A stretch of DNA of 64,000 nucleotides from Prado023 sp963697345 (GTDB taxonomy: Bacteria; Actinomycetota; Actinomycetes; S36-B12; CAIYMF01): contig CAVONS010000008.1 in the NCBI GenBank assembly GCA_963697345.1, positions 649,385 through 713,384 on the forward strand, given 5' to 3'. The first letter of the stretch is position 1; each line of letters starts with the position of its first letter. The notes under the pieces are model-generated. The model ran no database searches, was not told where the DNA came from, and saw only the letters and a list, made by a program, of their open reading frames with translations. Both the position numbers and the translations under genes were made by a program. Positions 49,526 to 57,598 of this stretch are shown here, in pieces.

Positions 49526-49614
49526 GGGAACCGAGTATCCACCCGGGGGATGTGCCTGCACCGCGCAGGCGCACCGATGGGAGGATGGCGGGGACCTGAT
49601 TCCAGGAGGAGCCC

Positions 49615-51087
49615 GTGCCCGACGGATTCGCGATCAGCGAGTACCCCGACGTCCCTGCCGTGATCGCCGACCTCGATGCGTTGATCGCCCAGCCGATCCG
49701 CCCGCTGCGTCGCGAGGCGCTCGATGCCTACCTCGAGGACCACTTCGAGAAGCGCTGCCAGTCGTCGAAGGCGATGACGGCCGAGGCCGCCGAGTACATC
49801 CCCGGCGGGGTCCAGCACAACCTCGCGTTCAACATGCCCTTCCCGTTGGTCATCACGCGCGCGTCCGGGTGTCACCTGACCGATCTCGACGGCAACGAGT
49901 ACCTGGACTTCCTGCAAGCCGGTGGGCCCACGGTCCTCGGGTCGAACCCACCGGAGGTGCTCGAGCAGGTCATCGAGCTGCTGCGGACGTGCGGCCCGTC
50001 CACGGGGCTGTTCCACGAGTACGAGCTGAAGCTCGCGCGATTCATCGCCGAGCACATGCCGGCCGTCCCGATGTTCCGCATGCTCGGCTCGGGCACCGAG
50101 GGGTGCATGGCCGCCATCCGTGTGGCGCGTCTGGCCACCGGCAAGAAGAACATCATCAAGATGGGTGGGGCCTACCACGGCTGGTCCGACCAGCTGGCCT
50201 ACGGCCTGCGGATCCCCGGTACCCGGCACCACGAGGCGCACGGGGTGCCCAAGTTCGTCTTCCGGCACACCCAGGAGTTCTTCCCCGGTGACCTCGACGC
50301 CCTCGAGCGCACACTCAAGCTCAACCGGGCGCGCGGCGGGACCGCAGCCGTGCTCATCGAGCCGGTCGGGCCCGAGAGCGGCACGCGGCCCCTGCCACGC
50401 GACTTCAACGCCGGGGTCCGCGAGTTGTGCGACCGGTACGGGGCGCTACTGATCTTCGATGAGGTCGTCACGGGCTTCCGGATCGGCCTGTCCGGTGCCC
50501 AGGGCTACTTCGACGTCGAGCCCGATCTCACGGTCTTCGGCAAGGTTGTCGCCGGCGGCTACCCGTCGGCGGGCGGGCTGGGCGGCAAGCGGGAGTACAT
50601 GAAGTACCTGGCCGCCGGGATCGAGGCCGGGTCCAAGAAGGCGCTCGTCGGGGGGACGATGGCGGCCAACCCGCTGTCGTCTGCTGCGGGCTACTTCACC
50701 CTCGTGGAGATCGAGCGACAGCATGCGGCCGAACGCGCTGGGGCGATGGGGGACAGGCTGGTGGCTGGCCTGCGGAAGTCGATCGCCAGGCGTGAGCTGC
50801 CGTTCGTGGCCTACAACCAGGGTTCGATCGTGCACCTGCAGACAGTGGGCACGCTGCACTTCGCCGTGGACTTCAACCGGATCTGGGAGATCCCCGGCAA
50901 GCTCAAGGAGATCAAGGCCCGCAAGACCGCCATGGAGCAGATGGGCGCGGCCTACATGGCCGAGGGCGTGGTGACACTGGCCGGATCACGGCTCTACACG
51001 AGCGCCGCGCACACCGAGGAGACGATCGACCAGGCTGTGGCTGCGCTGGATCGTGTCTTCGCGAACATCGAAGGGGCCCGCCGGTGA
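49615..51087 (+). CDS. Class III PLP-dependent aminotransferase (GSA-aminomutase-like)
   Basis: A 490-residue class III aminotransferase related to glutamate-1-semialdehyde 2,1-aminomutase. IPGGVQHNLAFNMPFPLVI and LTDLDGNEYLDFLQAGGP lead into GSGTEGCMAAIRVAR, GGAYHGWSDQL, LIFDEVVTGFRIG (PLP-contact Asp) and the Schiff-base Lys in VFGKVVAGGYPSAGG. It is about 50 residues longer than HemL and lacks a heme-gene context, so a catabolic role on an amino or keto sugar/acid is more likely than tetrapyrrole synthesis. GTG start with CAGGAGGAG. The stop overlaps the aldolase GTG by 4 bp. Confidence 0.9.
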   Translation: MPDGFAISEYPDVPAVIADLDALIAQPIRPLRREALDAYLEDHFEKRCQSSKAMTAEAAEYIPGGVQHNLAFNMPFPLVITRASGCHLTDLDGNEYLDFLQAGGPTVLGSNPPEVLEQVIELLRTCGPSTGLFHEYELKLARFIAEHMPAVPMFRMLGSGTEGCMAAIRVARLATGKKNIIKMGGAYHGWSDQLAYGLRIPGTRHHEAHGVPKFVFRHTQEFFPGDLDALERTLKLNRARGGTAAVLIEPVGPESGTRPLPRDFNAGVRELCDRYGALLIFDEVVTGFRIGLSGAQGYFDVEPDLTVFGKVVAGGYPSAGGLGGKREYMKYLAAGIEAGSKKALVGGTMAANPLSSAAGYFTLVEIERQHAAERAGAMGDRLVAGLRKSIARRELPFVAYNQGSIVHLQTVGTLHFAVDFNRIWEIPGKLKEIKARKTAMEQMGAAYMAEGVVTLAGSRLYTSAAHTEETIDQAVAALDRVFANIEGARR

Positions 51088-52075
51088 AGGAGGCCCAGGC
51101 CCGCCGCGAACTGGTTGACGCCGGTCACCGCCTGCTCGCAGAGGGCCTCGTGGCCCGAACGTGGGGCAACCTCAGTGTTCGCCTCGATGAGCGCTCGATG
51201 GCGATCACTCCCAGTGGCATCGCCTACCCCGACCTGACCGAGGCGATGATCGTGGTGGTCGACCTCGAGACCGATGAGTGGTCCGGGCAGTTCAAGCCCA
51301 GCGGGGAGCGGAAGCTGCACAGCGAGGTCTACCGCCGCCGCCCCGAGGTGATGGCCGGTGTGCACACCCACCAGGCTGCGGCCTCGATCTGCGCGTCGGC
51401 GCGGGTCAGCGTCCCGACGCCCTTCGGAGCCGTCCCGTGCGCGCCCTACGCCCTGCCCGGGACGAAGAAGATCACACAGGGAACAGCGAACGCTCTCGGT
51501 GACCTGCCGGCCGTGCTCATGGCCAACCACGGAGCCTTCACCGTCGGCGACACCCTCGAGCAGGCGTTCGAGCGGATCACCGTCCTGGAACGAGCCTGCG
51601 CAGCCCACGTGGTGGCCAGCCGGCCCCGCGAGGGTTCCCACATGCCCGCAGATCCTGATGCCCCGTGGGATCCGGCCTGCCTGGAGCCGGTCGAGCTGGC
51701 GGACGGGACCGGCGCGTGGCTGTCGACCGCACCGTTCACTGCCCGATTCTCGGTGCTGCGCCGACCGCTGCCCCCCGTCCTGGACGACCTCGCACAGCTC
51801 ACCGGGCGCCACGTGTCCTGTGTCGGGTCGTTGCCCCACAAGCGGCCGCGCAGGGACGCGGTGCTGGTCGCAGGTCGCGGCGCCCTGGTGCTGGGCGCGG
51901 ACCACGAGGCCGTGGCGATGGTCGTGGAGAAGGCCGCCCGGGCGTGGATCGGCGCGGCCGGGCTCGGTGGGGCCACCCGCTGCCCACGTGGGAGGCGCTG
52001 CTCATGCGGGTCGTCTACGCACGTTCCTACTCCAAGCAGGCAGCGGCAGCACATCCCACGGATGCCACTGGGTGA
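51084..52075 (+). pseudogene. Class II aldolase/adducin protein with second partial domain, interrupted by a 1-base shift
   Basis: A metal-dependent aldolase of the fuculose/ribulose-phosphate family. LVARTWGNLSVRLDE, ITPSG, GERKLHSEVYRRRP (catalytic Glu), GVHTHQAAAS (two metal His) and LMANHGAFTVG (third His) fill the first ~190 residues. A shorter second half (VLDDLAQLTGRHVSCVG, AVLVAGRGALVLG) looks like a degenerate repeat of the family's core. At 51976-51978 three Cs stand where four are expected; restoring one gives LPTWEALLMRVVYARS and a stop at 52075, 330 residues. As sequenced, the frame runs on into the next gene and makes a false 620-residue fusion. Probably a base-call error. Confidence 0.85.
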
Positions 52076-52121
52076 CCCGGGCGGACCCACGCGGATCCCA
52101 GCGGGCCTGAGCCGGCGCAGT

Positions 52122-52127
52122 TATCGT
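52122..52127 (+). promoter_or_regulatory. Leaderless -10 box of the Gly-rich membrane protein
   Basis: TATCGT is followed by 6 nt and the ATG at 52134. This supports a separate gene here and not a fusion with the aldolase. Confidence 0.55.
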
Positions 52128-52133
52128 TGTTTC

Positions 52134-52946
52134 ATGAACCTGGCCACCGTCATGCTCATCGGATTCATCGTCGTCATGATCGTTGCCCTGGCCCGGTCGG
52201 GATCAGCGAAGCCCTCGGTCCAATCGGCCCGGGACGCCGAGATGGCCGAGCGGCGTTGGCAGGCAGTGCGTGCCGTGGCCGAGGAGGACGTGACCGCCCT
52301 CGGCCAGCAGATCGCCGAGGCTCCGGTACCCGCATCGCTTGATCCCGAGGCTGCACGGGACTTCGACGATGCGCTGGGGTCCTACGAGCGCGCCAAGGAC
52401 GCCATGTCAGCCTCAACCCACCCCGACGATCTCCAGTGGGTCTCGAAGTCCCTCGACGACGGCCGGTTCGCACTGGCCCGCCTCGATGCACGCCGCGCCG
52501 GCCGACCGCTGCCGACCCGGCGTCCTCCGTGCTTCTTCGACCAACGGCACGGACTCTCGGTGGGGGATGTCTCGTGGGCGCCACCGGGAGGTGCCCTGCG
52601 CGAGGTGCCGGCGTGCGCGGCATGCGAGGCACGGCTCGCCGACGGACAGGACCCGCTCGCGCGTATGGTGCCGACCGCCGAAGGGGATCGGCCCTACTAC
52701 GACGCCGGTCCGGAGTACGCGCCGTGGGCACGCGGTTGGTACGCCGGATCCGGGATGTACATGATGAACAACGTCCTCATGGGCACCCTTCTCTTCAACG
52801 CCCTCTACCTGCCACCCGGTCACGACTACTTCGCAGCTGACGGCGTCGGCGACATGGGCAGCGACTTCGGCGAGGGGGCCGGCGACGCGGGCGGGGGAGG
52901 GGACTTCGGCGACGACGGGGGCGGCTTCGACTTCGGCGGGTTCTGA
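52134..52946 (+). CDS. Membrane-anchored hypothetical protein with Gly/Asp-rich tail (270 aa)
   Basis: One N-terminal membrane helix (ATVMLIGFIVVMIVALA), then a helical cytosolic or external region with RDFDDALGSYERAKDAM, a cysteine-containing block (PPCFFDQRHGLSV and VPACAACEARLADGQ, a possible metal site), a hydrophobic patch MYMMNNVLMGTLLFNALYL, and a tail of Gly, Asp and Phe (GDFGDDGGGFDFGGF). The overall layout resembles actinobacterial membrane proteins with a central Cys cluster and Gly-rich C-terminus, but I cannot name the family. Its ATG has its own -10 box. Confidence 0.8.
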   Translation: MNLATVMLIGFIVVMIVALARSGSAKPSVQSARDAEMAERRWQAVRAVAEEDVTALGQQIAEAPVPASLDPEAARDFDDALGSYERAKDAMSASTHPDDLQWVSKSLDDGRFALARLDARRAGRPLPTRRPPCFFDQRHGLSVGDVSWAPPGGALREVPACAACEARLADGQDPLARMVPTAEGDRPYYDAGPEYAPWARGWYAGSGMYMMNNVLMGTLLFNALYLPPGHDYFAADGVGDMGSDFGEGAGDAGGGGDFGDDGGGFDFGGF

Positions 52947-52952
52947 TCGATC

Positions 52953-54197
52953 TCAACCCACCGGTTCGCGCGGCCTCGATTCCGCAGCGTCCAGCACCTC
53001 CGGCTCGGGCATCCGCGAGGCGATGACGACGGCTACCACCAGCAGCCCCAGGGCTGCGATCAGCGCACGATGGAATGAGCCGTCGGGTGTCCGCAGCGCG
53101 GACATCACGTAGACGAAGACCACCGAACCCTGCCCGAACAGCTGCATCAGTCCGTTGGAGGTCCCCTCCGGCGTGGGACGCGTGACCTCCGCTGCGTACT
53201 GGAAGCCGATCGGCAGGGCCGAGACCAGGAAGAACCCGAGGACGGCACCGGACACCATCAGGACCACCAGCGAGTTGGCCAGCGCCACGCCCAGCAGCCC
53301 CGGGATCGCCCCGGCGAAGGCCAGCACCAGGAAGCGCCGACGCCGATGCTGGCGGTCGGACAGTGCAGGCAGGACCACTGCACCGACCAGACCACCGACG
53401 AGGAGGACGGCACCGAGGCTCCCGGCATCCGCCGCGGAGAAGCCCCGAGGACGCAGCATCGCCTCGATCCAGGTCGTCAGGCCGTTGAACACTCCCAGCC
53501 CGATGAACGCAATCGCCAGCACGTACCAGAACGGGCGGACCCGAAGGGCGTGCGACAGGCCGTCGAGGACGAGGGCCCGCTCCTCCTGGCCCGGCGGACA
53601 TGCCGGAGTCGGCGGGTGCTCCCGGGCGAAGACCAGGAACAGCACGGCGCTGATCGCCGCGGCGATGCCGTAGGCGAGTTGGATCGTCCCGATCGTCATC
53701 GACTCGACCAGCACCGGACCCAGCACCATGCCCAGTGCTGTACCCACCAGGTTGCCGACCGTCACGACTCCCACGGCCGTGGCGCGCTGCGCGGGGTCGA
53801 ACCACTGCGCAGGCATCTTCGTCCAGGCGTTGAGCAGCAGGGGCTGCGCGGCGGCGATCGCCACGGTCGCGGTCATCGCCAGGGCGTAGTCGTCCCCCGC
53901 GAGGCCCCGGACGATCCCGCCGACACCCATCACGACGGCACCAAGGCCGGTGGCGGCGCGGAACCCGCGGGTGTCGATCAGCCACGCCGCCGGGATCGAC
54001 AGCGGGATGAACGCGAGCATGAAGACCATCGCGAAGGCGCCGACCGCAGTGTCACTGACGCCGTAGTAGTCGGCGGCCTGCCCGGTGATGGGGGCGTAGC
54101 CGATCCAGAGTGTCTGGATGGTCAGGTTGACCAACGTGAACACCGCCAGCACGACCCAGCGGTACCGATAGACGCGGTAGGCGCGCGCATCAGGCAT
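52953..54197 (-). CDS. MFS transporter (FLVCR/DIRC2-like)
   Basis: A 414-residue, 12-helix major-facilitator protein. YRYRWVVLAVFTLVNLTIQTLWIGYAPI at the N-terminus (two blocks), AAWLIDTRGFRAATGLGAVVMG for the A-like motif between helices 2 and 3, and QPLLLNAWTKMPAQWFDPAQRATAVGV (two blocks) are typical of the FLVCR-like group, which includes heme and choline carriers in eukaryotes. The substrate here is unknown. A long cytoplasmic loop (REHPPTPACPPGQEERALV) separates the halves. It is convergent with the Gly-rich protein gene, 6 bp apart. Confidence 0.9.
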   Translation of the reverse strand: MPDARAYRVYRYRWVVLAVFTLVNLTIQTLWIGYAPITGQAADYYGVSDTAVGAFAMVFMLAFIPLSIPAAWLIDTRGFRAATGLGAVVMGVGGIVRGLAGDDYALAMTATVAIAAAQPLLLNAWTKMPAQWFDPAQRATAVGVVTVGNLVGTALGMVLGPVLVESMTIGTIQLAYGIAAAISAVLFLVFAREHPPTPACPPGQEERALVLDGLSHALRVRPFWYVLAIAFIGLGVFNGLTTWIEAMLRPRGFSAADAGSLGAVLLVGGLVGAVVLPALSDRQHRRRRFLVLAFAGAIPGLLGVALANSLVVLMVSGAVLGFFLVSALPIGFQYAAEVTRPTPEGTSNGLMQLFGQGSVVFVYVMSALRTPDGSFHRALIAALGLLVVAVVIASRMPEPEVLDAAESRPREPVG

Positions 54198-54270
54198 GTG
54201 GGGGAGTCTGCCACCCCCGGCACAGGGTGGTTCCGCAGACCTGCGGTGTCGATGGGGGATGATTCACCCC

Positions 54271-54351
54271 ATGGACAACCAGACGGTCAAGGTCATCGCC
54301 ATCATCCTCATCCTCTGCCTGGTCGGGATGGTCTTCATCGGCGTCTTCTAG
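54271..54351 (+). CDS. Very small single-helix membrane protein (26 aa)
   Basis: An ATG at 54271 opens MDNQTVKVIAIILILC followed by LVGMVFIGVF and a stop: a charged tip and one hydrophobic helix. A GGGGA lies upstream, and a strong hairpin follows 26 bp after the stop. Similar 25-40 residue membrane peptides are known across Actinobacteria. It is divergent from the MFS gene. Confidence 0.55.
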   Translation: MDNQTVKVIAIILILCLVGMVFIGVF

Positions 54352-54377
54352 CTCAACCAGGGGAGCAGATACGACAA

Positions 54378-54416
54378 ACCACGTGGCCGGCCCCTCAGGG
54401 GAGCCGGCCACGTGGT
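54378..54416. terminator. Strong bidirectional hairpin between the small ORF and gap
   Basis: A perfect 14-bp stem (ACCACGTGGCCGGC / GCCGGCCACGTGGT) with further CCC/GGG pairing in the loop lies 17 bp beyond the gap stop and 26 bp beyond the small ORF stop. Confidence 0.75.
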
Positions 54417-54433
54417 GAGTTCAGGTCAGAGGA

Positions 54434-55441
54434 TCAGAGATCCTTGCCCATGACGCCGATCATGTCGACGACCTTGTTGCTGTAGCCCCACTCGTTGTCG
54501 TACCAGGCCACGAGCTTGACGAACGTGCCGTCCAGCGCGATACCGGCCGTGGCGTCGAAGACCGAGGTCAGGGGCTCGCCCACGAAGTCGGTCGAGACGA
54601 CCTTGTCCTCGGTGTAGCCCAGAACGCCCTTGAGCGCACCCTCGGACGCAGCCTTCACCGCAGCCTTGATCTCGTCGTAGGACGCTTCGTTCTCGAGCTC
54701 CACGGTCAGGTCAACGACCGAGACGTCTGAGGTCGGGACGCGGAAGGCCATGCCGGTGAGCTTGCCGTTGAGCTCGGGCAGCACCTTGCCGACAGCCTTG
54801 GCCGCACCCGTGGAGGACGGGATGATGTTCTCCAGGATGCCGCGGCCACCGCGCCAGTCCTTCATCGACGGGCCGTCCACGGTCTTCTGCGTGGCGGTGG
54901 CAGCGTGCACGGTGGTCATGAGGCCGCGCTTGATGCCGAAGCTGTCGTTGATGACCTTGGCGATGGGCGCCAAGCAGTTCGTGGTGCACGACGCGTTGGA
55001 GATGATCGCCTCGCCGGCGTACTTGTCTGAGTTCACGCCGAACACGAACATCGGGGTGTCGTCCTTGGACGGCGCGGAGAGGATGACCTTCTTCGCCCCG
55101 GCGTCGATGTGCTTCTGCGCCGTCTCCTTGGTCAGGAACAGGCCGGTGGACTCCACGACGATGTCAGCGCCCACATCGCCCCACTTCAGTGCGGCGGGAT
55201 CGCGCTCGGCGGTCAGGCGGATGGTGTTGCCATTGACGACCAGGTTGGATCCGTCGACGGACACGTCGCCCTTGAAGCGGCCGTGCACGGAGTCGTACTT
55301 CAGCATGTAGGCCAGGTAGTCCGGCTCCAGGAGGTCGTTGATGCCGACGATCTGGACCTGATCCGGATAGTTCTGGACGGCAGCACGGAACACCATGCGC
55401 CCGATCCGACCGAATCCGTTGATGCCTACCTTGATTGCCAT
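54434..55441 (-). CDS. gap: Glyceraldehyde-3-phosphate dehydrogenase, type I
   Basis: Oxidises glyceraldehyde 3-phosphate to 1,3-bisphosphoglycerate with NAD in glycolysis. KVGINGFGRIGRMVFRAA is the Rossmann start, Asp36 in GINDLLEP points to NAD preference, and SNASCTTNCLAP holds the catalytic Cys152. TVHAATATQKTVDGP, RGGRGILENIIPSSTGAAKA (two blocks) and the terminal WYDNEWGYSNKVVDM are canonical. Length is 335 residues. The ATG at 55441 follows GGAAGG. The gene stands alone, without pgk or tpi adjacent. Confidence 0.98.
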   Translation of the reverse strand: MAIKVGINGFGRIGRMVFRAAVQNYPDQVQIVGINDLLEPDYLAYMLKYDSVHGRFKGDVSVDGSNLVVNGNTIRLTAERDPAALKWGDVGADIVVESTGLFLTKETAQKHIDAGAKKVILSAPSKDDTPMFVFGVNSDKYAGEAIISNASCTTNCLAPIAKVINDSFGIKRGLMTTVHAATATQKTVDGPSMKDWRGGRGILENIIPSSTGAAKAVGKVLPELNGKLTGMAFRVPTSDVSVVDLTVELENEASYDEIKAAVKAASEGALKGVLGYTEDKVVSTDFVGEPLTSVFDATAGIALDGTFVKLVAWYDNEWGYSNKVVDMIGVMGKDL

Positions 55442-55480
55442 GTGTGTACCTTCCATCGGGAACGGGGGCTTGTGCGAGCA

Positions 55481-55503
55481 CCAACACTACTAGGCGGTGT
55501 TGG
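55481..55503. promoter_or_regulatory. Inverted repeat in the gap promoter region
   Basis: CCAACAC and GTGTTGG (7 bp each) are separated by 9 bp and overlap a minus-strand TAGTGT that could be the gap -10 box. This arrangement suits a repressor of glycolytic expression; there is no direct evidence. Confidence 0.35.
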
Positions 55504-55583
55504 GCATCGCCTGCTGGCCGAAGGCCAGGACCGGGCTCCCGATGGACACATGACCCTGGGCCTGCGCGGGGCCCGGAAACTGG

Positions 55584-55886
55584 TCAGATGGGGTTGCTCG
55601 AGGGGTAGCGGATCTCGCTGCGTCGCGCGTAGCCGCCGGTGTATGAGGCGATGTCGATGAAGAACGCGAAGGCAACCAGGACCCAGTCGAACCCGGTCAC
55701 CCCGTTGGTCCACCAGGACATCAGCACGTACATCAGCGTCGTGTACGGAACGAGGAACCACCCGATCAGCGGGATCACCCACGACCCGTCGAATGCCTTG
55801 GTGATCTCGTCGTTGAACAACGCCATGAGAGCCAGCGTCAGACGAGGAGCAACGGAGCCCAGCAGGAGGACGAAACAACCACACAT
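55584..55886 (-). CDS. Small conserved membrane protein (100 aa)
   Basis: Three hydrophobic segments: MCGCFVLLLGSVAPRLTLAL, VIPLIGWFLVPYTTLMYVLM with its Trp/Pro pattern, and FDWVLVAFAFFIDIASYTGG, then RRSEI. The MCGC start, PYTTLMY and D-x-xSYTGG pattern recur in actinobacterial proteins of this size (from memory); function unknown. The ATG at 55886 follows AAGGAG. It is divergent from thyX. Confidence 0.8.
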   Translation of the reverse strand: MCGCFVLLLGSVAPRLTLALMALFNDEITKAFDGSWVIPLIGWFLVPYTTLMYVLMSWWTNGVTGFDWVLVAFAFFIDIASYTGGYARRSEIRYPSSNPI

Positions 55887-55919
55887 GAGCAGATCTCCTT
55901 CGTGTGCACGATGCGCCAC

Positions 55920-55925
55920 ACCGTA
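55920..55925 (-). promoter_or_regulatory. Candidate -10 box of the 100-aa membrane protein gene
   Basis: TACGGT on the minus strand lies 33 nt before its ATG; a conventional leader with AAGGAG follows. Confidence 0.35.
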
Positions 55926-55964
55926 GCCGTCGAGTGCCTGCGTGGCCGGCAGGCAGGCACACGA

Positions 55965-55970
55965 TAGCGT
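55965..55970 (+). promoter_or_regulatory. Candidate -10 box of thyX
   Basis: TAGCGT lies 48 nt before the thyX ATG. GGAGGA at 56008-56013 gives a normal ribosome site. Confidence 0.45.
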
Positions 55971-56018
55971 TGCCGGCGCACGCAGCACCGACCCACCAGA
56001 GCCCCCCGGAGGACGTAC

Positions 56019-56735
56019 ATGGCCGAGTTGAGCTTCCGCAGCGACGTCACCGTCGAGCTGGTGAAGCACGCCGCCAGCGACGCCGACGTCATCTGGGCCG
56101 CGCGGGTCTCGACCAAGGGCGAGCAGTCACTCGACGACCTCGATGCGGACCCGGCGAAGTCCTCCGGACTGATCAACTACCTCATGCGCGACCGGCACGG
56201 ATCGCCCTTCGAGCACTCCTCGATGACGTTCTTCGTGCAGGCGCCGATCTTCATGTGGCGCGAGCACTTCCGGCACCGCATCGCGTCCTACAACGAGGAA
56301 TCAGGTCGCTACAAGGTGCTCGAGCCGACCTTCTACGTGCCCGGACCCGAGCGCAAGCTCGTGCAGGTGGGCAAGGCGGGGGCCTACGACTTCGAGGACG
56401 GCACACCCGAGCAGTACGAGATCGTCCGCACCCAGACCGAGACGGCCTGCCGCGCTGCCTACGCCGCCTACGAGCAGATGCTGGCCGCCGGCGTCGCCCG
56501 CGAGGTCGCGCGCATCGTGCTTCCCGTGACCATCTACTCGTCGGCCTACGTCACGATGAACGCCCGGGCGATGATGAACTTCCTGTCCCTGCGCCGGCGC
56601 AGCGACGACGCCCGGTTCCCCAGCTTCCCGCAGCGCGAGATCGAGATGGTGGCCGAGCGCTACGAGCAGGAGTGGTCCAGCCTCATGCCCCTCACGCACG
56701 CGGCGTTCGTCGCCAACGGCCGCGTCGCACCCTAG
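56019..56735 (+). CDS. thyX: Flavin-dependent thymidylate synthase
   Basis: Makes dTMP from dUMP using FAD and methylenetetrahydrofolate. The ThyX motif RHR-x7-S is RHRIASYNEES (85-95), with HGSPFEHSSMTFFVQAPIF before it and PVTIYSSAYVTMNARAMMNFL (two blocks) carrying the conserved Arg of the C-terminal region, then LSLRRRSDDARFP. Length is 238 residues. It heads the thyX-dapA-rnj-ftsK order also seen in mycobacteria. Confidence 0.97.
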   Translation: MAELSFRSDVTVELVKHAASDADVIWAARVSTKGEQSLDDLDADPAKSSGLINYLMRDRHGSPFEHSSMTFFVQAPIFMWREHFRHRIASYNEESGRYKVLEPTFYVPGPERKLVQVGKAGAYDFEDGTPEQYEIVRTQTETACRAAYAAYEQMLAAGVAREVARIVLPVTIYSSAYVTMNARAMMNFLSLRRRSDDARFPSFPQREIEMVAERYEQEWSSLMPLTHAAFVANGRVAP

Positions 56736-56745
56736 ATCGCGAAGG

Positions 56746-56751
56746 TAGGCT
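56746..56751 (+). promoter_or_regulatory. Leaderless -10 box of the CofE-like gene
   Basis: TAGGCT is followed by 7 nt and the GTG at 56759. Confidence 0.5.
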
Positions 56752-56758
56752 CGAGACT

Positions 56759-57598
56759 GTGACTGCGACCTCCACACGTGTCGTGAACGGACGGCCCTAT
56801 CGCCGGGAGCCGGTCAAGACCCATCTCGTGGGCATCGGCGAGGACCTCGGGTCGGTGATCGCCCTGTATGCCGCTGAGCGGATCACACCCGACACGACCC
56901 TGTGCCTGTCGCAGAAGTTCGTGTCCATCACCCATGGCGATACCCGCCACATCAGTGATGTCCACGACGGGTGGCTGGCGCACCTGATCGTGAAGTACGT
57001 GCACAAGAACGACAACGGTGACATCGGCTACAGCCATCCCAAGAAGATGCAGGTGGCCATCGATGAGGTCGGCTACCCACGGATGATTGCCGCGGTCATC
57101 GGCGGCGGGTTCTCCAAGGCGGTGCTGCGCCGGCGTGGTGACTTCTACCGGATCGCAGGTCACCACATCTCGGAGATCGACGGATTCGGGCCGACTGCGA
57201 TGCCGCCCTACGACGAGTACGCGATGCTGCCCTCCAAGGATCCGGACGGAATCTGCAACGGTCTGGCGCGACGCTTCGGGTGCGCCGCCTACATCATCGA
57301 TGGGAACAACATCAACGTCGAGGTCGTGGGGCGCAGTGCCAACATGACCATGACCGATGCCGTTGCCCGGGAGGTCATGCTCGACAACCCGATGGGCCAG
57401 GGCGACGAACTCACGCCGTTGTTCCTGATCACTCCCGCGACGACTCCGATCCGGGAACACCGCACCGGACCTGCCCGCGACACGACCTCTGAGTACGGTG
57501 CCCACGGCTGCGGGCCTGGTCGTGCTGTCACGCATCCAGATCACGGGACCACCTCGGGCACATACGGCGCTGGGCGTCGCGCCCGATACCGTGTGCCC
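56759..57598 (+). CDS. F420 gamma-glutamyl ligase (CofE) domain protein, no stop before dapA
   Basis: A CofE/F420_ligase-like protein of about 230 recognisable residues: VKTHLVGIGEDLGSVI, LCLSQKFVSITHGD, MIAAVIGGGFSKAVLRR, DGICNGLARRFGCAAYIIDGN (two blocks) and MLDNPMGQGDELTPLFLI, near where family members usually end. CofE adds glutamate to coenzyme F420, but distant members may act on other substrates and no other F420 genes are visible. There is no in-frame stop: the frame continues through a low-quality linker into dapA. Either a small indel has removed the stop or the tail is natural; a TGA one frame over at 57426 favours an indel. The end given is nominal. Confidence 0.65.
57587..57592 (+). 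promoter_or_regulatory. Leaderless -10 box of dapA
   Basis: TACCGT is followed by 6 nt and the ATG at 57599, supporting an independent dapA start despite the open upstream frame. Confidence 0.5.

Noticed and set aside
51084..52946. A single 620-residue protein joining aldolase and Gly-rich membrane protein
   Set aside because: A missing C at 51976-51978 explains it. Restoring it gives a normal aldolase end and a stop at 52075, and the second gene has its own -10 box and ATG.
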